Part shown: piece after piece, positions 48,586 through 57,811 of the stretch
How the letters are laid out: every line of letters starts with the position of its first letter
Numbering within the stretch: position 1 is the first letter of the stretch
NCBI RefSeq assembly: GCF_018860855.1
Contig: NZ_JAHKQE010000022.1
Span: 62,001-126,000 of the forward strand
Origin: Amphritea atlantica
GTDB taxonomy: Bacteria > Pseudomonadota > Gammaproteobacteria > Pseudomonadales > Balneatricaceae
Direction: 5' to 3'
Length of the DNA: 64,000 nt
Notes under the pieces: generated by a model
The model's database searches: none
What the model saw: the letters and a program-made list of their open reading frames with translations, nothing else
What the model was told of the DNA's origin: nothing
Made by a program: the position numbers and the translations under genes

Positions 48586-49650
48586 ATGGCTGAATTGAAG
48601 AATGACCGTTTTCTGCGTGCGTTGATGCGTGAGCCTGTCGATGTAACACCGGTATGGATGATGCGTCAGGCGGGGCGTTATCTGCCAGAGTATCGTGCCA
48701 CCCGCGCTCAGGCCGGTGATTTCATGAGCCTGTGCAAAAACAAAGAGCTGGCTTGCGAAGTGACCATTCAGCCGTTGGAGCGTTACGATCTTGATGCGGC
48801 GATTCTGTTTTCCGATATTCTGACTATTCCTGATGCGATGGGTTTAGGTTTGTACTTCGAAGCAGGCGAAGGGCCTAAGTTTAAAAAGATTATTCGTACT
48901 GAAGCCGATGTTGATGCGCTACCAGTGCCGGATTCAGCCAGCGATTTAGGTTATGTAATGGATGCGGTGAAAACCATCCGTTCTGAGCTGAATGGTCGGG
49001 TACCATTGATCGGCTTTTCTGGCAGTCCTTGGACGTTGGCAACCTATATGGTTGAGGGCGGTTCGAGTAAAGACTTTCGGCATATTAAACAGATGATGTA
49101 TGCGACCCCTGAGGTGCTGCATCAGCTGTTAGACAAGTTAGCCCAATCTGTGACTGACTACCTTAACCAACAGATCCTCAGTGGCGCTCAGGCGGTACAG
49201 ATCTTTGATACCTGGGGTGGTGTCTTAAGCGGACCGATGTATCAACTGTTCTCGCTGAACTATATGAAGAAAATCGCCAATGGTCTGATCCGTGAACATG
49301 AAGGCCGTACCGTACCGGTGATTATGTTTACTAAGAACGGTGGTCAGTGGCTTGAAGCGATGACTGAAACCGGTGCCGATGCGTTAGGGCTAGATTGGAC
49401 CATTAATATCGATGATGCCCGTGCGAGGGTCGGCGATAAAGTGGCGTTACAGGGGAATATGGATCCGTCTGTGCTGTATGGTTCAGCCGACGTTATTCGT
49501 ACCGAAGTAGCCGACATTCTGGCCCGTTACGGTAGTGGCCCCGGTCATGTGTTCAACCTAGGACATGGTATCCATCAGTTTGTGGACCCTGATCAGCCGA
49601 AGATCTTTGTTGATGCGGTGCATGAACTCAGTGCTAAGTATCACGTTTAA
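48586..49650 (+). CDS. hemE: Uroporphyrinogen decarboxylase
   Basis: A 354-residue enzyme that removes four carboxyl groups from uroporphyrinogen III in haem synthesis. Signatures: [16 protein letters not shown] (substrate-binding Arg), [24 protein letters not shown], and [12 protein letters not shown] near the end. ATG at 48586 ([10 protein letters not shown]); the frame is open 31 codons further upstream but that part shows no similarity. The pathway is also represented here by hemJ. Confidence 0.97.
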   Translation: MAELKNDRFLRALMREPVDVTPVWMMRQAGRYLPEYRATRAQAGDFMSLCKNKELACEVTIQPLERYDLDAAILFSDILTIPDAMGLGLYFEAGEGPKFKKIIRTEADVDALPVPDSASDLGYVMDAVKTIRSELNGRVPLIGFSGSPWTLATYMVEGGSSKDFRHIKQMMYATPEVLHQLLDKLAQSVTDYLNQQILSGAQAVQIFDTWGGVLSGPMYQLFSLNYMKKIANGLIREHEGRTVPVIMFTKNGGQWLEAMTETGADALGLDWTINIDDARARVGDKVALQGNMDPSVLYGSADVIRTEVADILARYGSGPGHVFNLGHGIHQFVDPDQPKIFVDAVHELSAKYHV

Positions 49651-49667
49651 CAGACATCATGTTAAAT

Positions 49668-49690
49668 AAGGGGGCGCTAAGCCCTCTTTT
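49668..49690 (+). terminator. Probable terminator of hemE
   Basis: AAGGGGGC (49668-49675) pairs with GCCCTCTT (49681-49688) with one imperfect position around GCTAA, followed by TTTTG. It ends 18 bp before the carbonic anhydrase start, so that gene may depend on read-through or on a promoter inside the hairpin region. Confidence 0.55.
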
Positions 49691-49708
49691 GTTATCCAGC
49701 GGAAAATC

Positions 49709-50434
49709 ATGAAACGACTGACTCAACTTTTAGACAGTAACCGGCAGTGGGCCGAACAGATTAATCAAGATGATCCGCACTTTTTTGAAACCCTCGCTCA
49801 ACAGCAGGCGCCGGAATATCTTTGGATCGGTTGTTCCGATAGCCGAGTACCGGCCAATGAGATTGTGGGTATGTTGCCGGGCGAGCTGTTTGTGCATCGT
49901 AATGTATCAAACCTAGTTATCCACACGGATATGAACTGCCTCTCTGTGATTCAGTATGCGGTTCAGGTGCTCAAGGTTAAACATATTATGGTGGTGGGGC
50001 ATTACGGCTGTGGTGGTGTTAAGGCGGCGTTAGAGAGCACGCCCCATGGCTTGATCGATAACTGGCTGAGGCAGATTCGCAAGGTGAATCAAAAGCATCG
50101 TGATCTGCTATCCGCATGGGATCATTCTCATCAGCGATTAGACCGGCTTTGCGAACTTAATGTGATTGAGCAGGCGTTTAATGTCTGTGAAACCACCATT
50201 GTTCAAGATGCTTGGGTCAAGGGGCAGGATCTGACCGTGCATGGTTGGATCTACGGACTGAATGATGGATTAGTCAATGATCTTGAATTCAATGCTTCCG
50301 AAGATGCGGAGGTTGAAACGCAATACAACTTAGCGATCAGTAAGATTGAAGCTTTGCGGCAGTTGGCGCTCGCATCGGAAAAGGGTCACAACGCCCGTAC
50401 CTTATGGGACCGAGTGCGTAAGCTTTTTGATTGA
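49709..50434 (+). CDS. Beta-class carbonic anhydrase
   Basis: A 241-residue zinc enzyme interconverting CO2 and bicarbonate. Zinc ligands and the catalytic pair are visible: CSDSRVPANEI (Cys with Asp-Arg) and VVGHYGCGGVKAAL (His and Cys). Length and the LFVHRNVSNLVIHTD stretch resemble E. coli Can. It supplies bicarbonate for carboxylations. It lies downstream of hemE and ends before a bidirectional terminator. Confidence 0.94.
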   Translation: MKRLTQLLDSNRQWAEQINQDDPHFFETLAQQQAPEYLWIGCSDSRVPANEIVGMLPGELFVHRNVSNLVIHTDMNCLSVIQYAVQVLKVKHIMVVGHYGCGGVKAALESTPHGLIDNWLRQIRKVNQKHRDLLSAWDHSHQRLDRLCELNVIEQAFNVCETTIVQDAWVKGQDLTVHGWIYGLNDGLVNDLEFNASEDAEVETQYNLAISKIEALRQLALASEKGHNARTLWDRVRKLFD

Positions 50435-50465
50435 TTGCTGCTTTTCTGCGTCTAGCTCTAATAAC

Positions 50466-50495
50466 AAAAAGCCCCGCAGTAGCGGGGCTTTTTTC
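50466..50495. terminator. Bidirectional terminator between carbonic anhydrase gene and metY
   Basis: AAAAAGCCCCGC and GCGGGGCTTTTTT flank the loop AGTA, giving A- and T-runs on both sides of a GC stem between convergent genes. Confidence 0.9.
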
Positions 50496-50507
50496 GTTCA
50501 GCGAGTG

Positions 50508-51782
50508 TTACTTAGCCGCTTGAAGGGACTGCTCTAAATCAGCCACTAGGTCATCGATATGCTCGATACCGATCGATAGGCGAACCATATCTTCGGTGAC
50601 GCCTGCAGATTTCAGCTCTTCATCGTTCAACTGGCGGTGAGTGGTTTCAGCGGGGATAGATGCCAGTGATTTACAGTCGCCGATATTCACAAGGCGAGTG
50701 AAAATATTCAGCGCATCATAGAACTTGCGGGTCGCTTCACGGCCACCAGCGATACCGAAGCTAAGAATGCCCGATGCTTGACCGTTCATATACTTCTTGG
50801 CCAAGGCATTATCTTTATGGCTTTCCAGACCGGCATAGCTTACCCATTTAACCTGATCATGACCTTCTAGGTATTTAGCTACCTTGAGGGTGTTTTCACA
50901 GACTCGCTCCATTCTCAGCGATAGTGTTTCAACACCTTGTAATAGTAAGAAGGCATTCATGGGAGACAGTGCCGCACCCATGTTGCGCAGTGGTACGACG
51001 CGGCAGCGGCCGATAAAGGCAGCAGGACCGAAGGCTTCGGTGTAGACCACGCCGTGGTAAGAGACATCAGGGGTGTTCAGCAGCGGGAAGCGGTCGGCGT
51101 GCTCAGCCCAAGGGAAATTACCGGAATCGATAATGACACCACCAATCGAGTTGCCGTGGCCGCCAATGTACTTAGTGGCCGATTGTACGACGATATCGGC
51201 ACCGTGCTCGATAGGACGCCACAATGCTGGGCTAGCCACTGTGCTGTCGACGATCAGTGGTATGCCGTGTTTATGGGCCAGTTCAGCCAGTGTTTCAATA
51301 TCGGCAATACCGCCGGATGGGTTGCCGATCGATTCGCAATAGATGGCACGGGTGCGATCATCGATCAGGGCTTCCATTGCACTGAAGTCATCTTTGTTGG
51401 CAAAACGGGTTTCAATACCCTGACGCGGCAGTGTGTGGGCAAATAGGTTATAAGTGCCGCCGTACAGTTCACTGGTAGCGATGATGTTGTCGCCAACTTC
51501 CGCAATGGTTTGAATCGCGTAGGTGATCGCTGCCATGCCAGAAGCAACGGCCAGTGCCGCAACGCCGCCTTCCATCGCAGCAACCCGTTGCTCTAGTACA
51601 TCATTGGTTGGGTTCATGATGCGGGTGTAGATATTGCCTGGGACTTTCAGATCAAACAGATCGGCGCCGTGCTGGGCATTGTCAAAAGCGTAAGAAGTGG
51701 TTTGATAGATCGGCACGGCGGCCGCTTTAGTCGTTTCTTCTGGGCTGTAACCACCATGGACGGCAATTGTTTCTAGTTTCAT
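50508..51782 (-). CDS. metY: O-acetylhomoserine sulfhydrylase (aminocarboxypropyltransferase)
   Basis: A 424-residue PLP enzyme of the Cys/Met metabolism family that makes homocysteine from O-acetylhomoserine and sulfide. The family start MKLETIAVHGGYSPEETTKA and PIYQTTSYAFDNAQHGADLF are typical of MetY, the PLP lysine is in QSATKYIGGHGNSIGG, and the C-terminal IGDCKSLASIPAETTH and LSIGIEHIDDLVADLEQ follow. The length (420-430) distinguishes it from the shorter MetB/MetZ. It is alone on the minus strand; a small inverted repeat (GGGCTA/TAGCCC, 51839-51855) lies in its upstream region. Confidence 0.94.
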   Translation of the reverse strand: MKLETIAVHGGYSPEETTKAAAVPIYQTTSYAFDNAQHGADLFDLKVPGNIYTRIMNPTNDVLEQRVAAMEGGVAALAVASGMAAITYAIQTIAEVGDNIIATSELYGGTYNLFAHTLPRQGIETRFANKDDFSAMEALIDDRTRAIYCESIGNPSGGIADIETLAELAHKHGIPLIVDSTVASPALWRPIEHGADIVVQSATKYIGGHGNSIGGVIIDSGNFPWAEHADRFPLLNTPDVSYHGVVYTEAFGPAAFIGRCRVVPLRNMGAALSPMNAFLLLQGVETLSLRMERVCENTLKVAKYLEGHDQVKWVSYAGLESHKDNALAKKYMNGQASGILSFGIAGGREATRKFYDALNIFTRLVNIGDCKSLASIPAETTHRQLNDEELKSAGVTEDMVRLSIGIEHIDDLVADLEQSLQAAK

Positions 51783-51941
51783 CTGATGCTCCTCATGAAC
51801 AATGTGATACGTATATTTTCGTTTTAGGTCTATTCTTGTGGGCTAGATTGTAGCCCTTCAGCGGCATAAATAAAGTTCTCTTTTGTACAAGCTGCCGCTG
51901 CTTCCGCTAGAATGCGCTGACTGATTTGAGAGGAGAGCCTG

Positions 51942-53315
51942 ATGGCTAAGGCAAAGAGTGCGTATGTCTGTAATGACTGCGGTGCAGATTATTCTAAATG
52001 GCAGGGGCAATGTAGCGCCTGCCATGCGTGGAATACCCTGACTGAAGTGCGCCTCGGTAGTGCCAAACCCAGTGCCGCTCGAGGCGCTCGGTTTGAGGGG
52101 TATGCGGGTGCTGGCGGCTTGGCGAAAGTGCAGGATCTTTCGGAGGTTAACTTAGCTGATATGCCACGGTTTGCCTCGGGCTCTGGCGAATTAGATCGGG
52201 TGTTGGGTGGTGGGTTGGTGCCCGGCTCAGCGATTTTGATCGGTGGCCATCCGGGGGCGGGCAAGAGTACGCTGCTATTACAGACCATGTGTCATTTGGC
52301 GCAGCAGATGCCCGCGTTATATGTCACCGGTGAGGAGTCGTTGCAGCAGGTTGCTCTGCGAGCGCAACGCCTAGGCTTAACGACGGCCAATCTGAAAATG
52401 TTATCGGAAACCAGCGTTGAGCAGATCTGTATTATCGCTGAGCAGCTCAAACCGAAAGTGCTGGTGGTGGATTCGATTCAGGTGATGCATGTCGATGATG
52501 TGCAATCGGCACCGGGTAGCGTCTCACAGGTACGTGAAGCGGCAGCCTATCTGACTCGGTTTGCCAAACAGACTGGCACGGTGCTGTTTCTGGTGGGTCA
52601 TGTGACTAAAGATGGTTCACTCGCTGGACCAAAAGTGCTGGAACACATGATCGATTGTTCGTTGCAGCTCGAGGGGGATAGTGATGGCCGTTTTCGCACC
52701 CTGCGCAGTCATAAAAATCGCTTTGGCGCGGTGAATGAACTGGGCGTGTTCGCGATGTTGGAACAGGGCCTAAAAGAGGTAAAAAACCCCAGTTCGATCT
52801 TTTTGAGTCGCGGCGATAAGCCGAGCCCCGGCAGCTTGGTCATGGTGGTTTGGGAGGGGACTCGACCGTTGTTGGTCGAGGTGCAGGCACTGGTCGATCA
52901 GAGTCATGTGAATAACCCACGCCGCATAGCAGTGGGGCTTGAGCAAAATCGTCTAGCGATGCTGCTGGCGGTATTGAATCGTCATGGTGGGCTACAAACC
53001 GGTGATCAGGATGTTTTCGTTAACGTGGTCGGGGGTGTCAAAGTATTAGAGACCAGCGCCGACTTAGCATTATTACTGTCGGTGGTGTCGAGCTTTCGTG
53101 ATCGAGCTTTGCCGCAGGATCTCATTGCCTTTGGTGAAGTCGGCTTGTCCGGCGAAATACGGCCAGTACCCAATGGGCAGGAACGGATTAAAGAAGCGGC
53201 TAAGCATGGTTTTCGTCGTGCGATTGTGCCCAAGGCTAATGTGCCGAAACGGGCGCCGGAAGGGATGACGGTGGTAGGTGTGAGTCAGCTATCGGAAGCG
53301 TTGGATGCGCTTTGA
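51942..53315 (+). CDS. radA: DNA repair protein RadA
   Basis: A 457-residue RecA-like helicase that helps branch migration in recombination. The N-terminal zinc finger is CNDCGADYSKWQGQCSAC, Walker A is GGHPGAGKSTLL, the RadA-specific KNRFG motif is in RSHKNRFGAVNELGVF, and the C-terminal Lon-like domain runs from DVFVNVVGGVKV to GEVGLSGEIRPV. AGGAG precedes the ATG. It converges on the PilZ gene with 9 bp between stops. Confidence 0.97.
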   Translation: MAKAKSAYVCNDCGADYSKWQGQCSACHAWNTLTEVRLGSAKPSAARGARFEGYAGAGGLAKVQDLSEVNLADMPRFASGSGELDRVLGGGLVPGSAILIGGHPGAGKSTLLLQTMCHLAQQMPALYVTGEESLQQVALRAQRLGLTTANLKMLSETSVEQICIIAEQLKPKVLVVDSIQVMHVDDVQSAPGSVSQVREAAAYLTRFAKQTGTVLFLVGHVTKDGSLAGPKVLEHMIDCSLQLEGDSDGRFRTLRSHKNRFGAVNELGVFAMLEQGLKEVKNPSSIFLSRGDKPSPGSLVMVVWEGTRPLLVEVQALVDQSHVNNPRRIAVGLEQNRLAMLLAVLNRHGGLQTGDQDVFVNVVGGVKVLETSADLALLLSVVSSFRDRALPQDLIAFGEVGLSGEIRPVPNGQERIKEAAKHGFRRAIVPKANVPKRAPEGMTVVGVSQLSEALDAL

Positions 53316-53324
53316 GTTTATTTT

Positions 53325-53687
53325 TTAGCTGTTGGTTGTGAGTTGTTCCAACTCTCTTTCCAGCAGTGTTTCGGTGCCAAGGTTGAGTTCGACGAGTCGG
53401 CGTAGATGGGTGAGGCTATCGATATCCATGTTCTGGGCTTCAAAACCCAGATGCGAACCTAAGTGATGACGTAAAATAACCGGCATTTGGATGACAATAT
53501 CGTTCGATAGCTGAATGATCAGCTTGGCGCTATCGCCTATTTGTAATAGCTCATGGTCAACGACGGATGTTAACGCGCCTTGAAATGAGATATCCATTAG
53601 TTGGACAGGCCAGCGATGGTTATCTGCGGTTTGGATCTCACAATGTGCGTCAAAGGTGATGCGTTGGAAACGTCGCCGATCGGTCAT
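53325..53687 (-). CDS. PilZ domain protein
   Basis: A 120-residue single-domain PilZ protein. The c-di-GMP-binding residues are seen as RRRFQR (RxxxR motif, residues 4-8) and DISFQGAL (D/NxSxxG-like). It therefore probably binds c-di-GMP in the cytoplasm and may affect pili or motility, but nothing here names a target. AGGAG lies just before the ATG at 53685-53687; the 17 codons further upstream in frame are not typical. Gene lies between radA and ettA. Confidence 0.88.
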   Translation of the reverse strand: MTDRRRFQRITFDAHCEIQTADNHRWPVQLMDISFQGALTSVVDHELLQIGDSAKLIIQLSNDIVIQMPVILRHHLGSHLGFEAQNMDIDSLTHLRRLVELNLGTETLLERELEQLTTNS

Positions 53688-53761
53688 AGTTTTCTCCTGC
53701 CAGTAGGCTAAGAATATCTGTTCTACAGAGAACATCAATTGGTTTACACCGCTTGAGATAT

Positions 53762-53789
53762 TAAAAAACCGGCACGAGGCCGGTTTTTG
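53762..53789. terminator. Terminator downstream of ettA
   Basis: AAAAAACCGGC and GCCGGTTTTT (GCC from GAGGCC) flank a short loop, placed 28 bp past the ettA stop on the minus strand. Confidence 0.85.
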
Positions 53790-53816
53790 ACTTTTCTGAT
53801 AAGACGATTGACGCGT

Positions 53817-55478
53817 TTACTTAGCGATGCGCTTATACTTGATACGCTCTGGCTGATGATCCTTACCATAACGTTTTTTGTAGTCTTCAGCGTACTCGGT
53901 GTAGTTACCTTCAAAGAACTGAACGCTAGAATCGCCCTCGTAGGCCAACATATGGGTACAGACACGGTCGAGGAACCACCGGTCATGGGAGATAACCACG
54001 GCACAGCCTGGAAAGGCTAGTAGGGCTTCTTCAAGCGCCCGCAGCGTTTCGACGTCGAGATCGTTGGTCGGCTCATCGAGTAACAGTACGTTACCACCCT
54101 CTTTGAGCAGTTTTGCCATATGCAAACGGTTACGTTCACCACCGGATAGGTCTTTAACAAACTTCTGCTGATCGGCACCCTTAAAGTTAAAGCGGCCACA
54201 GTAAGCACGGGACGAGGTGGTGTAGTTACCTACAACAATATTGTCCTGACCTTCAGAGATTTCTTCCCAGACGGTTTTATTGCCTGCCAGATCACGGCTT
54301 TGATCGACATAAGCCAGTTTTACGGTATCGCCGACTTCAATGGTGCCGGCATCTGGCTGTTCTAATCCGGTAATCATTTTAAATAGGGTTGATTTACCCG
54401 CACCGTTACCGCCGATGATACCGACAATGGCACCCTGCGGAATCGTCAGTGATAGGTCTTCAAAGAGCATCTTATCGCCAAATGATTTGGTGACATTATG
54501 CAGCTCGATGACTTTTTCGCCCAGACGAGGTCCTGGTGGAATGTAGATCTCGGAGGTTTCATTGCGGGTTTGGAACTCGCGGGAGTTCATCTCTTCAAAC
54601 TGGCGCAGACGAGCCTTCGATTTAGCCTGACGGCCTTTCTGCCCCTGACGCACCCATTCTAACTCGGCATTAACCGCTTTATGGTGAGCCGCTTCCTGTT
54701 TGGATTCCATCTCAAGGCGCTTATCTTTCTGCTCTAGCCAGCTAGAATAGTTGCCTTCGTAAGGAATGCCGCGACCGCGATCGAGTTCCAAAATCCAGCC
54801 TGCGGCGTTATCCAAGAAATAACGGTCGTGGGTAATCGCCACCACGGTGCCGGGATATTCCTGAAGAAAACGTTCGATCCAAGCGATCGATTCCGCATCC
54901 AAGTGGTTGGTAGGCTCATCCAGTAGCAGCATATCGGGCTTATCTAGCAACAAGCGACAGAGCGCTACGCGGCGACGTTCGCCACCGGAGAGGTTTTTGA
55001 TTTCTGCATCCCAAGGTGGCAGGCGCATCGCATCAGCGGCGCGCTCGAGCATGATGTCCAGATTATGGCCATCTTTTGCCGCAATGAGATCTTCATAGCG
55101 AGCTTGCTGCTTGGCCAGTTCGTCAAAGTCAGCATCGGGTTCGGCATAGGCCGCATAGACGCCTTCGAGCCCATCCAGTGCTTCCTTGACATCGGCAACC
55201 GCTTCTTCAACGACTTCGCGGACGGTTTTGCTTTCGTCTAGCTGTGGTTCCTGAGGCAAATAACCGACATTGATGCCCGGCATCGGCCGTGCTTCACCAA
55301 GGTATTCTTTATCTAAGCCCGCCATGATTTTTAGCAGGGAGGATTTACCCGACCCGTTCAGGCCCAACACGCCGATCTTGGCGCCAGGAAAGAAGGAGAG
55401 GGAGATATCTTTTAGTATTTCGCGTTTGGGGGGCACTACTTTGCCGACCCGGTTCATGCTGTAAACGTACTGAGCCAT
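53817..55478 (-). CDS. ettA: Energy-dependent translational throttle protein EttA
   Basis: A 553-residue ABC-F protein with two ATPase domains and no membrane part. Walker A motifs are GLNGSGKSSLLKIM and GGNGAGKSTLFKMI; signatures are LSGGERRRVALCRLL and LSGGERNRLHMAKLL; the EttA arm and the linker (KQEAAHHKAVNAELEWVRQ, KSKARLRQFEEM) lie between. EttA binds the ribosomal E site and regulates the first peptide bond by ADP/ATP ratio. Length equals E. coli EttA (555). Alone on the minus strand, with hsp20 divergent 270 bp away. Confidence 0.96.
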   Translation of the reverse strand: MAQYVYSMNRVGKVVPPKREILKDISLSFFPGAKIGVLGLNGSGKSSLLKIMAGLDKEYLGEARPMPGINVGYLPQEPQLDESKTVREVVEEAVADVKEALDGLEGVYAAYAEPDADFDELAKQQARYEDLIAAKDGHNLDIMLERAADAMRLPPWDAEIKNLSGGERRRVALCRLLLDKPDMLLLDEPTNHLDAESIAWIERFLQEYPGTVVAITHDRYFLDNAAGWILELDRGRGIPYEGNYSSWLEQKDKRLEMESKQEAAHHKAVNAELEWVRQGQKGRQAKSKARLRQFEEMNSREFQTRNETSEIYIPPGPRLGEKVIELHNVTKSFGDKMLFEDLSLTIPQGAIVGIIGGNGAGKSTLFKMITGLEQPDAGTIEVGDTVKLAYVDQSRDLAGNKTVWEEISEGQDNIVVGNYTTSSRAYCGRFNFKGADQQKFVKDLSGGERNRLHMAKLLKEGGNVLLLDEPTNDLDVETLRALEEALLAFPGCAVVISHDRWFLDRVCTHMLAYEGDSSVQFFEGNYTEYAEDYKKRYGKDHQPERIKYKRIAK

Positions 55479-55545
55479 TACACAACCTGTTAACTGTTAT
55501 CTCAAAACTGCGCATATCTTAGCCTTACAAAGAGTTTATTGCTAT

Positions 55546-55559
55546 TTGATATAGGTCAA
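55546..55559 (+). promoter_or_regulatory. Candidate FNR/ANR box upstream of the Hsp20 gene
   Basis: TTGAT-ATAG-GTCAA matches the anaerobic regulator consensus TTGAT-N4-ATCAA except for one base. A TATAAA at 55590-55595 could be the -10, which would put the box near -49. I see no sigma-32 promoter. The 270-bp region between ettA and hsp20 otherwise shows nothing I can name; GGGAGGA ends it as the hsp20 ribosome-binding site. Confidence 0.35.
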
Positions 55560-55748
55560 AAGCGGCACTGGCAAACCAATAAAGGTGTTTATAAAATTAG
55601 GTTGCATTGGGAAGCAGAGGCTATTTCGATGTTGATAACACGCTGATAACGATTTACTAAGAGGTAACGAATACATCGAGTTTTTGGTCTCTAGCCACTG
55701 CATTAACAACGTGTAAATAACTTAAACCATCATTGGGAGGATAGGAAA

Positions 55749-56168
55749 ATGAACAATCTGACACGTTTTAATGGCTTGTTTGATGATACTTTTTTTAATG
55801 ATTTCTTTCGTCCGGTACTTCATAAAGAAGCAGGAGATAAAGTGCCAGCAATTGATGTGCATGATGGTGACGGACAATATTTAGTGCGGGTTGACCTGCC
55901 CGGAATCAAAAAAGAGGATATAAACGTAGCCTTAGAGAATGGTGTGTTATCAGTCAGTGCCGAAACCACAAAAGAAGATAAAGAAGAGAAAGACGGTAAG
56001 CTGATTCGACAAGAGCGCCACTATGGTAAGTTTGTGCGGTCGCTGAGTGTGGGGGCCGATGTTGATCCCGCTGGTATCAAAGCTAGTTTTGAAAATGGCG
56101 TGTTGAATTTGACACTGCCTAAAGTTGAGCAGCAACAACCTTCCAACACCACCATCGCTATCGAATAG
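55749..56168 (+). CDS. Small heat shock protein, Hsp20/alpha-crystallin family
   Basis: A 139-residue chaperone. An aromatic N-terminus (FNGLFDDTFFNDFFRPV) is followed by the alpha-crystallin domain with VRVDLPGIKKEDINVALENGVL and the conserved GVLNLTLPK, and a short tail containing the TIAIE-type IxI motif. Such proteins form large oligomers and hold unfolded proteins. GGGAGGA is spaced before the ATG. Followed by a perfect terminator; a possible FNR/ANR site lies upstream. Confidence 0.93.
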   Translation: MNNLTRFNGLFDDTFFNDFFRPVLHKEAGDKVPAIDVHDGDGQYLVRVDLPGIKKEDINVALENGVLSVSAETTKEDKEEKDGKLIRQERHYGKFVRSLSVGADVDPAGIKASFENGVLNLTLPKVEQQQPSNTTIAIE

Positions 56169-56197
56169 CACTGTTATAACTCTACTCAGTAGGCTCT

Positions 56198-56238
56198 ATA
56201 TTCCCAGCAGTTGTTTTGCTGCTGGGAATATTGTCTTT
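56198..56238 (+). terminator. Terminator of the Hsp20 gene
   Basis: Perfect 13-bp stem ATATTCCCAGCAG (56198-56210) and CTGCTGGGAATAT (56219-56231), loop TTGTTTTG, then TGTCTTT. Confidence 0.8.
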
Positions 56239-56298
56239 ATGAGCGAAATTCTCTCCTAACTGACTCACTTTCAAGTGCGTTTTGTATATAAATTCGAC

Positions 56299-56304
56299 TA
56301 TAAT
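56299..56304 (+). promoter_or_regulatory. glyA promoter -10 element
   Basis: A consensus TATAAT lies 86 bp upstream of glyA. The -35 region at 17 bp spacing (TGCGTT) is poor, so this promoter may be activated. No glycine riboswitch fold is recognisable in the leader. Confidence 0.4.
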
Positions 56305-56389
56305 ACGCGGCTTTTCCAAGGCCTTGAAAATCGATGTTATAACCGCACGATCATCGGGCCGATGTATATCTCAACTTTGGGGACCGCTA

Positions 56390-57646
56390 ATGTTTAGCAA
56401 AGAGATGACTATCGCTGGTTTTGATCCAGATCTGTATGCTGCGATGCAGGCTGAGGCCAAACGTCAGGAAGAGCATATCGAACTGATTGCTTCTGAAAAC
56501 TATACCAGCCCTCGGGTAATGGAAGCTCAGGGTTCTGAGCTAACTAATAAGTACGCGGAAGGTTATCCAGGCAAACGTTATTACGGCGGTTGCGAACACG
56601 TTGATGTCGTTGAACAGCTGGCGATTGATCGCGCCAAAGAGTTGTTTGATGCGACCTATGCTAACGTTCAGCCGCACTCAGGTTCACAGGCAAATGCCGC
56701 TGTTTATATGGCGCTGTGTCAGCCAGGTGATACCGTATTGGGTATGAGCTTGGCTCACGGTGGTCACTTGACCCACGGTGCTGCTGTTAGCTTCTCTGGT
56801 CGTATCTACAATGCGGTTCAGTATGGTTTGAATGCTGAAACCGGTGAGATCGATTACGCTGAAGTAGAGCGTTTGGCGCTGGAACACAAACCAAAAATGA
56901 TCGTGGCAGGTTTCTCTGCTTACTCTCGTATCGTTGATTGGCAGCGTTTCCGTGATATCGCCGATAAAGTGGGCGCGTACCTGTTCGTTGATATGGCTCA
57001 TGTTGCTGGCTTGGTTGCGGCGGGTGTTTATCCAAGTCCGCTACCCTTTGCTGATGTTGTTACAACGACGACGCATAAAACGCTAGGTGGCCCTCGTGGT
57101 GGTTTGATTCTGTCGGCTAATTCTGATGAAGAGCTGCAGAAGAAACTGAACTTTGCGGTTTTTCCTGAATCTCAGGGTGGCCCATTGATGCATGTTATCG
57201 CTGCTAAAGCGGTGTGCTTCAAAGAAGCGATGCAGGACGACTGGAAAGCGTATCAGGTTCAAGTGGTTAAAAACGCTCAGGCGATGGCGAAAGCGTTTAA
57301 AGAACGTGGCATCAAGATTGTTTCTGACGGTACTGATGATCATCTGTTCTTGGTCGATCTGATTGGTAAAGAATATACCGGTAAAGATGCGGATGCCGCG
57401 CTTGGTCGGGCAAACATCACCGTGAACAAAAACTCTGTACCAAACGATCCTCGCTCTCCGTTTGTGACTTCGGGTCTGCGTATCGGTACACCAGCCATTA
57501 CCCGTCGTGGCTTTAAAGAAACTGAAGCTGAGCAGTTGACTCAGTGGATCTGCGATGTGTTGGATAATATTGATAACGAAGATGTTATTAATACCGTTAA
57601 GCAGAATGTTCTGGATATCTGTGCCCGCTTTCCGGTTTATAAGTAA
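56390..57646 (+). CDS. glyA: Serine hydroxymethyltransferase
   Basis: A 418-residue PLP enzyme converting serine and tetrahydrofolate to glycine and methylene-THF. Signatures: [19 protein letters not shown], the [18 protein letters not shown], the PLP lysine in [16 protein letters not shown] and the C-terminal [18 protein letters not shown] chose the ATG at 56390 (MFSKEMTI) with GGGGA before it; the upstream open stretch to 56282 overlaps the promoter and is not coding. Confidence 0.97.
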   Translation: MFSKEMTIAGFDPDLYAAMQAEAKRQEEHIELIASENYTSPRVMEAQGSELTNKYAEGYPGKRYYGGCEHVDVVEQLAIDRAKELFDATYANVQPHSGSQANAAVYMALCQPGDTVLGMSLAHGGHLTHGAAVSFSGRIYNAVQYGLNAETGEIDYAEVERLALEHKPKMIVAGFSAYSRIVDWQRFRDIADKVGAYLFVDMAHVAGLVAAGVYPSPLPFADVVTTTTHKTLGGPRGGLILSANSDEELQKKLNFAVFPESQGGPLMHVIAAKAVCFKEAMQDDWKAYQVQVVKNAQAMAKAFKERGIKIVSDGTDDHLFLVDLIGKEYTGKDADAALGRANITVNKNSVPNDPRSPFVTSGLRIGTPAITRRGFKETEAEQLTQWICDVLDNIDNEDVINTVKQNVLDICARFPVYK

Positions 57647-57681
57647 ACCGTTACAATAGAAGCTGTTGACGATCAGTTTCC

Positions 57682-57713
57682 CAACTGGGGCGCCTTGTGC
57701 GCCCCAGTTGTTT
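57682..57713 (+). terminator. Terminator of glyA
   Basis: Perfect 12-bp stem CAACTGGGGCGC (57682-57693) and GCGCCCCAGTTG (57699-57710), loop CTTGT, followed by only TTT, so the stem is strong but the U-tract is short. Confidence 0.7.
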
Positions 57714-57754
57714 ATATAAGCGCTTTTGAATGGAAGTATATAAGTGCTTATATA
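57713..57754. promoter_or_regulatory. AT-rich repeats and palindrome upstream of nrdR
   Basis: TATATAAG occurs at 57713-57720 and 57737-57744, 24 bp apart, each followed by a CGCTT or TGCTT. The second is part of an 18-bp perfect palindrome TATATAAG-TG-CTTATATA (57737-57754). The layout looks like a protein-binding site controlling nrdR and the riboflavin genes. It does not match the NrdR box consensus closely. Confidence 0.4.
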
Positions 57755-57811
57755 AGCCTGATAATGCTCTTTTACGGCTGATAGTTCAGCCACGCTCTTT
57801 GAGGATGATAT

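Noticed and set aside
56282-56389. Longer reading of glyA starting at 56282
   Set aside because: It would cover the TATAAT promoter; the protein family starts near MFSKEM and GGGGA precedes 56390.
56232-56389. Glycine riboswitch before glyA or FMN riboswitch in the riboflavin cluster
   Set aside because: No conserved core sequences of either class are visible in the leaders; the hairpins there are ordinary terminators.
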